Origin: Clostridiales bacterium CCNA10 | Lineage (GTDB): Bacteria > Bacillota > Clostridia > Oscillospirales > Oscillospiraceae | DNA length: 64,000 nucleotides | Direction: 5' to 3' | Assembly (NCBI GenBank): GCA_003573975.1 | Contig: AP018533.1 | Coordinates: 124,001-188,000, forward strand | Part shown: positions 49,331 to 59,471 of the stretch, in pieces | How the letters are laid out: the number at the start of each line of letters is the position of its first letter | Position numbering within the stretch: position 1 is the first letter of the stretch | Position numbers and translations under genes: made by a program | The notes under the pieces: model-generated | Databases searched by the model: none | Told to the model about the DNA's origin: nothing | Seen by the model: the letters and a program-made list of their open reading frames with translations, nothing else

Positions 49331-49867
49331 CTAAATGTTATTCGCTTCCATCAGCCCTTCGGCCTGCAACCGGATCACATAGAAAGCCCGCACCCAGTCC
49401 AGTTCCTGCTCCATGGAGTCCTCCAAAGCCAGCAGGCGGCGCTTGCCAAGCCTGCGATCCAGAAGGGCAAAGATACGGACAAGGGGATTCTCGCTGACAA
49501 GGCTTTTCTCGATGCTCTGGTTGTCAAAGATCCCAAACGCCTCATAGAACACCTTTTGGTCAAAGGTGCCCTGCTCCAGCGCATAGGCATGAGCCTGATT
49601 GATGGCCTCTTTTGCGGAGTCGTGATCTTTCAGCGTGGCGGAGCGCAAGTGATGAAATTTCGTCCACACATTTTCAAAATAGGTGTAGTAGTTGCTCCGC
49701 AGCACTTCCACGCCGTCCACACGAATGGCGGCCCGGCCCTCATGGTCGGCGCTTTTGCTGTAACTGGTGGCAAAATACTGGATGTGGCCCCGGAGTGCCG
49801 GGCACAGGTAGTCATTCTCCAATTTGTTCCGGATTCCACTCCAAGTGGATACTCTACTGTTTGACAT
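49331..49867 (-). CDS. SF0329-type protein
   Basis: A protein of 178 residues beginning MSNSRVSTWSGIRNKLENDY, then LCPALRGHIQYFATSYSKS, the start of the SF0329 family found in Gram-positive and enteric immunity clusters. The second half is helical. AAAGGAAAC precedes the ATG at 49867. No biochemical role is known. Confidence 0.68.
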   Translation of the reverse strand: MSNSRVSTWSGIRNKLENDYLCPALRGHIQYFATSYSKSADHEGRAAIRVDGVEVLRSNYYTYFENVWTKFHHLRSATLKDHDSAKEAINQAHAYALEQGTFDQKVFYEAFGIFDNQSIEKSLVSENPLVRIFALLDRRLGKRRLLALEDSMEQELDWVRAFYVIRLQAEGLMEANNI

Positions 49868-49893
49868 AGGTGTTGTTTCCTTTCTGCTGATTC

Positions 49894-50445
49894 CTACTGC
49901 TTTTGGAGATACTCCCGGAAGCATTCGATGAACTCCCGATTCCGCTTAGGGACATCGAACCCCTTCCGATGGGGGAAGAACCCCTCCTGTTCCACATCGT
50001 CCAGCAGCTTGGGCAGATTGGAAAACCGGGCAAAGAATGGTAGTGCATAGTCCTGGATCTGCCCGGAAATTTCCTGGATAGAGCGTTCCCGCTCCAGCAG
50101 AGTAGATACCTCATAGCGGGGGAAGTCATCATACCGGTGGGTCAGCCGGGCGATGGAGGTACCCACGATACCATCATAGGTTTCCTCCGTCCCTTCCTGC
50201 TCACTGCGCCACTGGGCAATCACCGGGGAACTCACATCGAAGAAGGCAGTAAAAGTGGTGGAGCCAAAGCGGATGGAGGGGGAAAAGTAAAAGGAGAACA
50301 CAAAGATGCCGTCTTTTTTGTAGATGTCATTTTTGCTCTTGCGGTATTTGTAGCCCAGCGGGTTCAAAGGCTCCGCGATCCGCTCACAGGTATAGACGAA
50401 GATCTCACGGGGCTTGGTTCCCTTGGGAAAATCCTTCTTCCCCAT
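49894..50445 (-). CDS. DUF4304-like small immunity-array protein
   Basis: A protein of 183 residues with LNPLGYKYRKSKNDIYKKDG and FVFSFYFSPSIRFGS: strand-rich, as in DUF4304-like proteins. The C-terminal half is helical. GAGGTGG precedes the ATG. Family placement is tentative. Confidence 0.5.
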   Translation of the reverse strand: MGKKDFPKGTKPREIFVYTCERIAEPLNPLGYKYRKSKNDIYKKDGIFVFSFYFSPSIRFGSTTFTAFFDVSSPVIAQWRSEQEGTEETYDGIVGTSIARLTHRYDDFPRYEVSTLLERERSIQEISGQIQDYALPFFARFSNLPKLLDDVEQEGFFPHRKGFDVPKRNREFIECFREYLQKQ

Positions 50446-50454
50446 GTTGCCACC

Positions 50455-51318
50455 TCAATCAAAATCCATCCAGACCAGGTGTTTTCCGCAGTGGAGGCAC
50501 TGGAACAGATAGCATTGCAGATGCCCGCCATTGACAGATTCCCGGATCATTTCTTTTTGCTCATCGTCCCACATCGGATCGTCCAGTACCTCCTCCAGCA
50601 CACCCAGGGCCCGCAGTTCTCTGGCACCCACATGGCCCAGGTAGGCGCAGTAGTCGCCGCAGTGGGCGCGCCAGTATTCCTGCTGCCAGCCGGAGTAGCC
50701 GGGGGTGCGGTGGATCAGCTCGTCCAGCTTCTCCGGATCGTCTACACCATCATCCACAGAGAAATCATCTTGAAAACTACCGTCATATTTCCGGGCTGCT
50801 TCGCCGTTGGCGATGCACTCTGGGCACAGATATGCAATATCCTCCACGGCGTAAAAGGGGGCTGTATAGAAAATATGGGTCGTCTTGCCGCAGCAGTCGC
50901 AGACAACGCCGTCTGCGGATTCCTCAAAAGCCCCAGTTTCCAGAGGATTGGGGTGATACCGGAAGGCGGGCAGGCCCAGCTGGGCCTGCCGCTCCTTCTC
51001 TTTCTGCTTCTCCTCCGGCGTTTTGGGCCTGGGGAGGGCATAATGATTGCCCCAGTTTTCCGCATAGTCCTTCAAGATGCCCAGCCGCTTGAGGGTCTTC
51101 TTGTCGGAACGATTTCCGATTTGGCAGAGCAGTTCGTAGGCATCCTTCTTGAAGTCCAGCAGATCATACACATCCACCAGCACTTCCTTGGCCTGCTTGT
51201 CTTCCGACAGCTCCAGTTTCTCCTTGAAGGTATAGAGAGCACGGACACTGTCCGGATCTCCTTCTGTCTCCCGAAACTGCTTTTGGAGTTCAATATATTG
51301 CTTCAGGTATTCGTTCAT
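50455..51318 (-). CDS. CbrC-family protein
   Basis: A protein of 287 residues. After a helical N-terminus (about 1-100), residues about 117-285 match CbrC: LPAFRYHPNPLETGAF, VCDCCGKTT, AYLCPECIANGEAA, RTPGYSGWQQEYW, HCGDYCAYLG and a last CLHCGKH. The Cys pairs suggest bound zinc. CbrC of E. coli gives tolerance to colicin E2, so a toxin-protection role fits the array. The ATG at 51318 is preferred over a GTG two codons earlier. Confidence 0.82.
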   Translation of the reverse strand: MNEYLKQYIELQKQFRETEGDPDSVRALYTFKEKLELSEDKQAKEVLVDVYDLLDFKKDAYELLCQIGNRSDKKTLKRLGILKDYAENWGNHYALPRPKTPEEKQKEKERQAQLGLPAFRYHPNPLETGAFEESADGVVCDCCGKTTHIFYTAPFYAVEDIAYLCPECIANGEAARKYDGSFQDDFSVDDGVDDPEKLDELIHRTPGYSGWQQEYWRAHCGDYCAYLGHVGARELRALGVLEEVLDDPMWDDEQKEMIRESVNGGHLQCYLFQCLHCGKHLVWMDFD

Positions 51319-51333
51319 GGTCACAATCTCCCA

Positions 51334-54300
51334 TCAATCCCACCAGAGGTACCAGACGGTGGACTGCCGCAGCACATCCGCCAGATTGCCCACAGTGGGG
51401 TCATCTTGTTCTTGATCCACGATGTCCGGGCAGAAGCCGTACTGCTCTGTGGCAACTTCCATAGCCTGCTCCTGGGAAACAGGGGCAGGAAGCAGGAATT
51501 CCAGCTCATCGTGGCTCATGGCGGCAGGGATGGCACCATGCTGCTCGAACCAGTATTTCGCCACTGCCATCAGGTCCGGCGTGTCGGGGCACTCATTCCA
51601 ATTTCCAAAGGGCAGGTAGGCGAATATCTCCCAGGGGTTCTTGACCGGAATTTTGGCCAGAATGAGCGGATAGGTCATGTGGCTATCCGAATCCCAATAG
51701 CAGGAGAAGCGGTCATTGTCATAGCCGCCCTCCATCTCGCCCAGGACTTCCGCCTCCCAGTCCATGTCATCGTCCTCGGCTTCTTCCTTGCGCTGGCCGG
51801 TCAATTCCTCCAGAACCGCCTTTCCGTCCTTGATGGGAGCGGAGAGCATCTTCTTTCGATACTCCTCTACTGTTTTGAGGTCAAATTCGTAGAAGTCCGC
51901 ATTGTGCTCCGGATCGGCGTTCATCACCAGACACTCCAACAGCGTTTCATCATCCGCCTTGATGAGCACGGGAACAAAGCCCTCCCGTACCCCCAGCCGC
52001 TGGGCGTAGCTGTATGCCGACATGATGGGGTCATCATCTGCCATGGATGGGAAATAGGTACACTCGCGGTCCAGATACTCCATGATGGCCTGAGCAACCT
52101 CGGAAGGCTCCAGCGTATCCTCGTCGAAGTCCTGTCCCTGCCAGTTTTCAAACCGTTCCCCGATCACCTCTGCCATAGCCTGATAGTAGTCCTCGTCAAA
52201 GGGGATGAACAGGTATGCCTCCTGCTGGAACTCATTGGAGTGATACCGTTCCGGGCCGAAGAAGCGGAGGGCATTGTCGTCAATGTCGGCGGGATAGTAG
52301 GGACTGTCGCCCTCTCCGTAGTAATAGCCGGCAAAGGCGCGACCTTGCTGATTGAACAGCACAGAGAACAGGCAGCCGTCCAGCTCATCTTGGATGAATG
52401 CCCTCAGGTCTACGCTGGCAGGGTCGGCTTTGACCTGTTTGACCACTTCGCCGTGTTCTTTCAGGAAGTCCTCGCCCATCAGTTCGTGCTCCATGCACCA
52501 GCGCAGGTAGATGGCCATGTGGTTGTAGGCATTGATAGGATCAATAGGCAGTTCCTTTTCCTCAATGCTCTCAAGGTGATAGGAAGCGTCGTCCATCTCA
52601 CCGTCAAAATTATCATTGGAAAGGGTGCCACGGGTGATAGCATTCTGGCGAGTGGGGTTTACGACAAAACTGATCCCCCTCATCTTGTTCAGCAGGGCGT
52701 CTACATCATGTTCCAGTTTATAGTCCAACTCGTCTTCATAAAGCGGAATGACCTGATAGAAGTTGACCTCCTCGCCGCCCGGCAGAGTGCAGACCTCGCT
52801 GCCATCCTCCGTATCCTGGGGACCGATTAGGGTAGCAGTACACAGTTTGGTGTTGTCTGCAAATGGTTCCCGGTTCTCCACTGTATGACCATGCCCCAAC
52901 CAGCTGTCACAGTTGATGGGCAGACGGGCCAAGGATTTCAGCAGGCGGATGGGCCAGTACCACTTTTCGTCTTTCATGGACTCCTGATCCAACTTCCAGT
53001 CCGCAGGCAGCGCGATAGCCAGCTCCGCCCGCTCCAGCTTGTATTCCGCCAGTTCCTCCGGCACATTCATCCGGTGAGCACCCATACCCATGGTGACCAG
53101 GGTGTAATAGTCCCGCTCCTCAGTGGGCGGCACGATGCAGATGTCCACATGGATGTCCGGGGAGACCAACTCGTGGAACACATTCTCGACCTCGCCAAAA
53201 TACTGCTGGATGTGCCCCTCGACGGCTTCCATCTCATCCTCGGTGTAGACTTCGGGATTACTAAATTCTTCCTCATCCTGCGTGTCATCATTGTCTGAGT
53301 GGTCGCAGCTGTCATCCTCCGGATCTCCCTTTATAGGCTCGTAACCGATCTTCAGGGTCATCTGTTCCTCCGGCAGAGAGACGCCGGGGCTGCGGGTGAT
53401 GGTGTGCTTATCGTCCGCAGAAAAACCGATAGTCTCACCGTCTTGCAGCGTCACATCACACGCCAGCACATAGGAGGCAAGGCTTGCCAAAAAGTCCCGC
53501 AGTTCCTCCGGCTCGGCGTCGGTGTTCAGCACCTCCATTTCCTCCTTACCAAACACATCCATGCCGTAGGTGTAGCCGTTCAAGCCACCCTCGCTCCGGT
53601 ACAGGCCGAACCAGACCCAGTTGAAGATGGGTAGTTCGTCCTCTTTCATCATATCGGCAAGGCCCTCATAGAAACGAGGCTCAAATACCACACCGCTGGT
53701 ATATATGCCGGTGGCGTATTTCTGCTTGCAGCACACTGCCAGCGCCTTGGTGAACAGCTTACCCCGTTCCAGCAGTTTTTCCTCCTCGCCCAACACAGCC
53801 ACCATGATATGGGCCTTGTGCGCTTTGGCCGCTTCTATAGCTTCTGGCCACATATAGTTGTTTTCGGCGTTGATCTCCGCTTCATTGTCGGGGATATGGC
53901 CGTGGAAGAGTGTCGCAATCAGCATCATGTTGCCGATCCGCATTACCACAGCGTCATCGCTGTTCTCAACATCTTCGTCGCCCTCAGCCGGCTCATCGTC
54001 CACGATGCCCCATTCTTCCCGCAGATCTCGAATCAACTGCTCCTTGTCCCACTCTGCTTTGGAGAGGAGCACAGATCCGGCAAAGGAACCCTTATGGTCG
54101 GTTTCCTCCTCGTCGGCATCATCCTCAAGACCCTCTACATCTTCATCCGGATCATAGAGGGATTCATGCTCCAGTCCGCGGATAAATTCCTCAAAGCTAT
54201 CTGCCAGATGGGTAATTTTATAGTCATTTTCCTGATCCACATGGACTACCGCAGGCTCTCCCTGGGGACCGCAAGCCCGGTAGTCCAGGAAAATCATATC

Positions 54301-57300
54301 GTGTCCGGCGCTTGGACAGTCGCAGATGGCCACGCCGATGGCAGGATACTCCCACTCATCGATCATAAACTGGCTGCCCAGCTCTCCACAGAGGGAGCAG
54401 CTCTTTTCTCGTCCGATGCCGAAAATGCCGGTGATGGCCACATGATCATCTGACCAACAGGTAGGCTCATCGCAGGGATAGCAGGTGTTCACCGGAATGC
54501 CGCCGTTGTGCTGCTTCATCAGCCAGATGTAGGCAGCGGGCAGCTTGTAGCCCAGTTCCTCCTCCACGCTGGCAATCAGCTCATCGGAAGGCGGATCACT
54601 GACATATTCTTTCAGTGCATACCAATTATCATCCCAGAAGTTGGTGAGGTCGAAGCCCTCAAATGGGGTATCACCGGGCACGAATTTGGCCTTCTTCTTC
54701 CGGCTGCGCTGGCGTTTCCGGATCTCCGCCTTACACTCCCGAATTACTGCCGGGGCATTTTCGTCCTCGGGGTCCAGCTCCGCCCACCGCTCGGCGTAGG
54801 GGATGGCCTTTTCCTCCTGGCCGTAGAGATACTGATAGCCGTAGGCCATCCGCATATTCCACTCCGCCTTGTCCTGGCCTTCCTCCCGGACGGACTCCAG
54901 CACCTCGATGGCGCGGCACAGGGCCTTGTCTCCCTTATAGCGAGGGGTGCCCTCGTCGTGGTCCCCAATGATGGCATAGTTCTCCAGCGCCCGTGCCAGG
55001 GCGTAGGCGGTGCGGTAGTTCCTCCAGTCCTCCGGGATGGCATTCAGTGCCTGGATACAGCGGGTGTACTCATCCTCGTCGTTCCACTGCTCCAGCTGCT
55101 GGAAGAAGGATTCGGCGTTCTGCGGGGTGTAAGGAATATAGTCCATGCCCGTAAGCGTTTCATCCAACTCGTCATCCTGATTCTCAGTTTCTGTCCCATC
55201 ATCTTGTTGCTTTAGGGGTACAGAACCGGCTTCACGGCGGAAGGTGTGGAAGATAGCCCATGGGATGTCCGTGCCTTCAAAGAACTCTTTCGCCATGTTC
55301 AGCGCCTCTTGGATGTCCCAGGCGATGAAGTCCACATAGCCGCAGAAAAGGCCGGTGGCTCCGCCGGTGAGGGTGAGAACCTCCGGGCCGTCGCCGGTGG
55401 TGAACACTTCTTCCAGCTTGTCCCGGAAGTCGAAAATCTTATCCGTTCCTTCCTCCTCCCGCAGAGTATCCAGAGGATAGCAGAAGAAGCCCGCCACCGC
55501 GCCGTCGGCATGGAGAGCGTCCATGAAGTCATTGTCGGCATCCAGATAGCCGTTGATGAGCGGCACGCAGTTGGTGGAGCCGACCATCACATCCAGCCGC
55601 CAATCGGCATCCGGGTCCTTGTTGGGTTCCATTTTGTAGCCGAGGTAGCTGTTCAGATAGGCTTCCGGGTCAGTGGAGAGATTCGCTCCCTTTTCCTTCA
55701 GCTTGTCCGGCAGCTGGGACATGGGGATGGACGGCTCTGCCCTGGGGGCCTCCAGTACATCAAAACTGTCTATGTATCTCATATGGGGAATCTCGCCCAG
55801 CACTTGGTCGGTGAGGGTGGTGAGCATCCACCAGACCCGGCCCTCAGCCTCCCGGAGCATGGGCAGAAGCTTTTCGCAGTAGGCGGAGATGGCGAAGCTG
55901 TTTTCACCCTGTTCCTCCAGCCAGATCTGCACATCATCCCCAGAGATATTCCATCCGTCCTCGGTACGCAGGCCGATGTTCGGGAGGGGCTGACGGCCCA
56001 CAAGGATGTTCCAGTGCTCCAGCACCTCCTTTGAGGCGTGTTTCTGGAAGTAGACCAGCTCAAACAGCTTGACCTTGTCACCCTCCGGGGTGAGGATCAG
56101 CTCATGCTTTTTGCCGTTGAAGCCCATCTCGAAAGAGATCTCATCAAAGACCAGATTCAGGGTTTCCTGCATTTGGGCCACGAGTTCGGCACCGCGGGTG
56201 TGATCTTTGTCCTCATCCATCATCTGGCGCAATTCTGCTTCCATTTCCGCAAAGGTTTCCCACCAGTCCTCTGTCCGCTCCCGGAAGCACTCCCAGAACT
56301 GCGGCAGAGAAATACCCTTCTTGCACGAGTCAATTAGTTCCTCCATGTCCTGTCGGGTGTTGAGCTTAGGATCATCACCGGGATGCAGTTCCAGAGCTTT
56401 TTCAAAATGCCGCAGAGCGCGGCCCTCCTGATCCAGATAATAATAGGCATACCCCATACGGAAATTCCAGGAATAAGTATCTCCCAGTTCCTCCTCATGG
56501 GACTGCATCAGTTCCAGTGCCTGGTGAAGCAGCTTCCTTCCCTCCGGCTCGCTGGAGTCCGCCAGATTGTTGTAGGCGCGGGCCAGCTCCATATCCATTT
56601 CCGGGGTACGCTCCTCGGCAGAGATTGCCTCCAGTGCGTCAACGATTTTCTGGTGTTTGTCCTCCTCATGCCACTTCTGGCACTGCTTCAAAATATCCAT
56701 ATCAGGGTCCTCCTCGTCCTCATCTGGTTTCCAGTCTTTGATCTGCTGGAACACGCCATTTTCATCCCGCTCAAAGGCGCAGGGAGCGGGGGTGTTCAGC
56801 AAAGGGATGATGTCGGGATCGTCATTGCAGATCGTGTTCAGCTTGTAGATCCCGGCGTTGTTAGGGTCGTCCATGTACTCGTCGCTCTCATCACCGGCGG
56901 TAAAGCGCCAGCCGCTGTCCCAGCCACCGTCCGGCTCCTCCCTGTAGCAGTAGCCCACCTTGCGGCCCTCTACTGTGATGCGGTTGGTGGCGATGCAGCC
57001 ATCGGCACCCTTCCAGTCAGGGAGCAGAGATTTCACATCCTCCGCTTTCACATGGTAGTCCCGGTTGCGGCCAGCGGCCTCGTACAGTTCCTTCCGCAGC
57101 GCCTCCACATCCCGAGCCATCTCCTGGATCTCCTCGTTGTCCATCATCTCACTGAGGTCATATTCCAGCGGATTCTGGGCAAAATCCGCCAGTGCCTTGT
57201 TCATGGCGTCATGCTCCTCTGGCGTGACGGTGATGCGGATGCGGCGGGCAGGGGTGTTGTACTCGTCCAGATCCTGAAGGTTTACACTGCCGCTGACGCT

Positions 57301-58032
57301 GCACTCCAGTAGGATGGCGGCCAGATCAGTGACCACATCAATGGCGAAGTGGAAGTCCATCTCCACGCCATCGGAGTGTGTAAACTCCAGATACTCCACG
57401 GTCTGGCGGAAGTCCCAGTTTTGTTTGTCCAGCCCAATCTTGGCAAATATCTCGCTGAGGGGGATCTCCTCTTTCTTCTGGTCTTCCAAAAATGCCACAA
57501 GGTTCAGACTGTCATCGGAACCGCCAATAAAGTTGCCCCAGTATTTTTTGATATACATTTGTCGTGCCTCCTGTTCTGAATCCAGTCGATCAATGAGCTG
57601 ATTCAAGTGTTCCAACCACGCAGGAGCGATCTCACCGCTGTCCTCGTTCTTCCAAAGATCCACAATCTCACGGATGCCGTCCTCGTCCGGCACCTCGTTT
57701 TTGATGTCGGTGAGCTGCCGCAGCAGGAAAGCAAGGGCTTCTTTGGATGCTGTGAAACCGGTGACTTTATCCCATATAGCTTCTTCATGATCGTAGTCCA
57801 GCTTGCCATTATCCTTCCATTGGAAATACAGCTCCGCCAGAGCCATCGCAGTATTGTCAAAGAGGAAGTCGATTTGTGAGAAGTCAGCTCCCAGCATGAC
57901 TTCCTCTTTCATCAGTTCGATCATCTCGCCCAGATCCATTACCGGATGCTCCGGTACATATTCATTTTTGAGGATGTCCAGTACATCCAACCCTTCGTCA
58001 CGCTCTAATGCTTTTATGCCCCATGCTCCCAT
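51334..58032 (-). CDS. Giant 2,232-residue polyimmunity protein
   Basis: One continuous frame with many immunity-type modules. In order: DUF4259 (MGAWGIKALERDEGLDVLDI, about 1-160); an unnamed module (about 165-290); DUF2185/Imm33-like (GRKVGYCYREEPDGGWDSGW, about 330-425); TPR-like repeats (about 450-570); an unnamed module to about 960; more TPR-like repeats (about 980-1100); SUKH/SMI1-KNR4 (EEELGYKLPAAYIWLMKQHN, about 1130-1290); DUF4261 (about 1315-1565); suppressor-of-fused (about 1600-1800); a DUF7832-like module (YNHMAIYLRWCMEHEL, about 1835-1960); and DUF4253 ending in STVWYLWWD (about 2115-2232). Acidic linkers join them. No signal peptide. Each module probably neutralises a different toxin. 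All boundaries are estimates. Confidence 0.85.
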   Translation of the reverse strand: MGAWGIKALERDEGLDVLDILKNEYVPEHPVMDLGEMIELMKEEVMLGADFSQIDFLFDNTAMALAELYFQWKDNGKLDYDHEEAIWDKVTGFTASKEALAFLLRQLTDIKNEVPDEDGIREIVDLWKNEDSGEIAPAWLEHLNQLIDRLDSEQEARQMYIKKYWGNFIGGSDDSLNLVAFLEDQKKEEIPLSEIFAKIGLDKQNWDFRQTVEYLEFTHSDGVEMDFHFAIDVVTDLAAILLECSVSGSVNLQDLDEYNTPARRIRITVTPEEHDAMNKALADFAQNPLEYDLSEMMDNEEIQEMARDVEALRKELYEAAGRNRDYHVKAEDVKSLLPDWKGADGCIATNRITVEGRKVGYCYREEPDGGWDSGWRFTAGDESDEYMDDPNNAGIYKLNTICNDDPDIIPLLNTPAPCAFERDENGVFQQIKDWKPDEDEEDPDMDILKQCQKWHEEDKHQKIVDALEAISAEERTPEMDMELARAYNNLADSSEPEGRKLLHQALELMQSHEEELGDTYSWNFRMGYAYYYLDQEGRALRHFEKALELHPGDDPKLNTRQDMEELIDSCKKGISLPQFWECFRERTEDWWETFAEMEAELRQMMDEDKDHTRGAELVAQMQETLNLVFDEISFEMGFNGKKHELILTPEGDKVKLFELVYFQKHASKEVLEHWNILVGRQPLPNIGLRTEDGWNISGDDVQIWLEEQGENSFAISAYCEKLLPMLREAEGRVWWMLTTLTDQVLGEIPHMRYIDSFDVLEAPRAEPSIPMSQLPDKLKEKGANLSTDPEAYLNSYLGYKMEPNKDPDADWRLDVMVGSTNCVPLINGYLDADNDFMDALHADGAVAGFFCYPLDTLREEEGTDKIFDFRDKLEEVFTTGDGPEVLTLTGGATGLFCGYVDFIAWDIQEALNMAKEFFEGTDIPWAIFHTFRREAGSVPLKQQDDGTETENQDDELDETLTGMDYIPYTPQNAESFFQQLEQWNDEDEYTRCIQALNAIPEDWRNYRTAYALARALENYAIIGDHDEGTPRYKGDKALCRAIEVLESVREEGQDKAEWNMRMAYGYQYLYGQEEKAIPYAERWAELDPEDENAPAVIRECKAEIRKRQRSRKKKAKFVPGDTPFEGFDLTNFWDDNWYALKEYVSDPPSDELIASVEEELGYKLPAAYIWLMKQHNGGIPVNTCYPCDEPTCWSDDHVAITGIFGIGREKSCSLCGELGSQFMIDEWEYPAIGVAICDCPSAGHDMIFLDYRACGPQGEPAVVHVDQENDYKITHLADSFEEFIRGLEHESLYDPDEDVEGLEDDADEEETDHKGSFAGSVLLSKAEWDKEQLIRDLREEWGIVDDEPAEGDEDVENSDDAVVMRIGNMMLIATLFHGHIPDNEAEINAENNYMWPEAIEAAKAHKAHIMVAVLGEEEKLLERGKLFTKALAVCCKQKYATGIYTSGVVFEPRFYEGLADMMKEDELPIFNWVWFGLYRSEGGLNGYTYGMDVFGKEEMEVLNTDAEPEELRDFLASLASYVLACDVTLQDGETIGFSADDKHTITRSPGVSLPEEQMTLKIGYEPIKGDPEDDSCDHSDNDDTQDEEEFSNPEVYTEDEMEAVEGHIQQYFGEVENVFHELVSPDIHVDICIVPPTEERDYYTLVTMGMGAHRMNVPEELAEYKLERAELAIALPADWKLDQESMKDEKWYWPIRLLKSLARLPINCDSWLGHGHTVENREPFADNTKLCTATLIGPQDTEDGSEVCTLPGGEEVNFYQVIPLYEDELDYKLEHDVDALLNKMRGISFVVNPTRQNAITRGTLSNDNFDGEMDDASYHLESIEEKELPIDPINAYNHMAIYLRWCMEHELMGEDFLKEHGEVVKQVKADPASVDLRAFIQDELDGCLFSVLFNQQGRAFAGYYYGEGDSPYYPADIDDNALRFFGPERYHSNEFQQEAYLFIPFDEDYYQAMAEVIGERFENWQGQDFDEDTLEPSEVAQAIMEYLDRECTYFPSMADDDPIMSAYSYAQRLGVREGFVPVLIKADDETLLECLVMNADPEHNADFYEFDLKTVEEYRKKMLSAPIKDGKAVLEELTGQRKEEAEDDDMDWEAEVLGEMEGGYDNDRFSCYWDSDSHMTYPLILAKIPVKNPWEIFAYLPFGNWNECPDTPDLMAVAKYWFEQHGAIPAAMSHDELEFLLPAPVSQEQAMEVATEQYGFCPDIVDQEQDDPTVGNLADVLRQSTVWYLWWD

Positions 58033-58074
58033 GTCGGCACCTCTCTTTCTTTATTTCGTATCAAGCTTCTATTG

Positions 58075-59049
58075 TCAATCATAGTTCTCCAACCGAATGA
58101 TAGGCCGATAAAAGTCATAATCTCCGTTTAGTTCATTGTCCTCCTGCACTTCTGGCTTACAGTGGGGCGAACAGGGTAGGAAACCGAGAAATGGGCCCAG
58201 CCCACCGCAGATATTGCATCCGCCGTCACCGCCGCAGGTGGTAAGCCTATCAGCCTGCACCACTTCCCGCATATAGGGATCGTAGGCGATGGACAGGCCG
58301 AAGAAGTTGGGCTCCTCCATGTCATAGGGCCGGTTCTCATCCTCATCCATGTTCTCAAACCAGTGCAGACGCATGGAGTAGTCTAACCCATCTCCCCATG
58401 GAAACAGGGTCCGACACCCGCCGCCACACAGGTAGGCCCACTCGTCCGCCGTGGGCAGGGAGAAGCCCCTGTTTTCCAGCATGGCAAGAAGCGCATCGTA
58501 GTCTGTGTGGTTATAGATACAGATCTGAAAGCCCTTTTCCGTCCGCTCAATGCGGGCCGACTGATGCAAGGTAAGACTGCTGCTGTCACTCCAGGCAAAA
58601 TCACGGAATTCCTTCAGCCAGTCAGGGTGGACAGTCAGTCTGGGATCATCCATTTTGACTGGCTCCCAGTTAATTTCCTCCAGCTCCCGGCCCACCAGCA
58701 TGGGTCCAATGGCCGCCTGCCGAACAGGAGCCATGCTTTCCCGAATCATCTCCTCCGGGTCCCGCTCCATTTCCCATTCTCGGAACAGATACTCCAATTC
58801 CTCCCGGCTCTCCTGATTCAATCCCACGGCAAACTGCTCCCAGCCCAGGGTGACGGTATCGCCGGGGACAAAGACGAACTCCCGACCATCTTTCTTGAAG
58901 ATGCCGGTGGTGCAGCTCTGGCCCCAGCGGTCAAAAGTATGTAGACCGAGAAAGGTCATATCATAACGGGCAGCCAGGCTCTCCATCAGCACCTGCTTCT
59001 CGATGTTTTCCATTTGATTGAATTGGGTGCGGAATAGTCTTTTGTTCAT
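58075..59049 (-). CDS. FGE-sulfatase-fold-like protein of the array
   Basis: A protein of 324 residues. The central part has SLPTADEWAYLCGGGCRTLF then PWGDGL and EPNFFGLSIAYD, like the formylglycine-generating enzyme (SUMF1/EgtB) fold. The catalytic Cys pair of true FGE is not evident; Cys residues cluster in a late CGGDGGCNICGG run. AGGAGG precedes the ATG. An immunity or binding role fits the location better than an enzyme. Confidence 0.55.
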   Translation of the reverse strand: MNKRLFRTQFNQMENIEKQVLMESLAARYDMTFLGLHTFDRWGQSCTTGIFKKDGREFVFVPGDTVTLGWEQFAVGLNQESREELEYLFREWEMERDPEEMIRESMAPVRQAAIGPMLVGRELEEINWEPVKMDDPRLTVHPDWLKEFRDFAWSDSSSLTLHQSARIERTEKGFQICIYNHTDYDALLAMLENRGFSLPTADEWAYLCGGGCRTLFPWGDGLDYSMRLHWFENMDEDENRPYDMEEPNFFGLSIAYDPYMREVVQADRLTTCGGDGGCNICGGLGPFLGFLPCSPHCKPEVQEDNELNGDYDFYRPIIRLENYD

Positions 59050-59060
59050 AACAAGTCCTC

Positions 59061-59471
59061 CTACAGCCTATCCAGGTTTTCCTGTAAATCGCCCTGCATC
59101 AAGTGCTGGGCAATGGCTTGGTTCAGTGCCTTATGGGGGTGATAGGCTACCTGCTCTACATCGTGCAGGCACTCCTCCATCAATGCCTCCGGAGAAATGC
59201 CTTCCCGTTTGCCATAAAGATGGCCGAAGGCATAGCACACGGACTTGAGAAAGTCGAAAATATAGTCGTGATTTCCACGCATACTGGGCAGGTCGTTGAA
59301 CGAGCCCATACCTCCGTATGCCCGAAGATGGTGGGCAACCTCCCGCCGCTGGTTCCAGTCCTGAATGTCCCGCTCCAACCAGTCGATCCAGTTTTGGAAC
59401 TCTGGATGGTCTGCCAGAAGGATGGAGCGCAGACAGGTCAGAGCCTCGGTATAAATATCAGACTGTTTCAT
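59061..59471 (-). CDS. DUF6966-like helical protein
   Basis: A helical protein of 136 residues: KQSDIYTEALTCLRSILLAD, FQNWIDWLERDI, LRAYGGMGSFNDL. It is probably DUF6966, a small family seen in immunity arrays. The ATG at 59471 overlaps the stop of the upstream gene. Confidence 0.5.
   Translation of the reverse strand: MKQSDIYTEALTCLRSILLADHPEFQNWIDWLERDIQDWNQRREVAHHLRAYGGMGSFNDLPSMRGNHDYIFDFLKSVCYAFGHLYGKREGISPEALMEECLHDVEQVAYHPHKALNQAIAQHLMQGDLQENLDRL

Noticed and set aside
50137-52830. 897-residue plus-strand frame opposite the polyimmunity gene
   Set aside because: It is the antisense of a conserved frame; hydrophobic Val/Leu/His-rich composition and no ribosome site.
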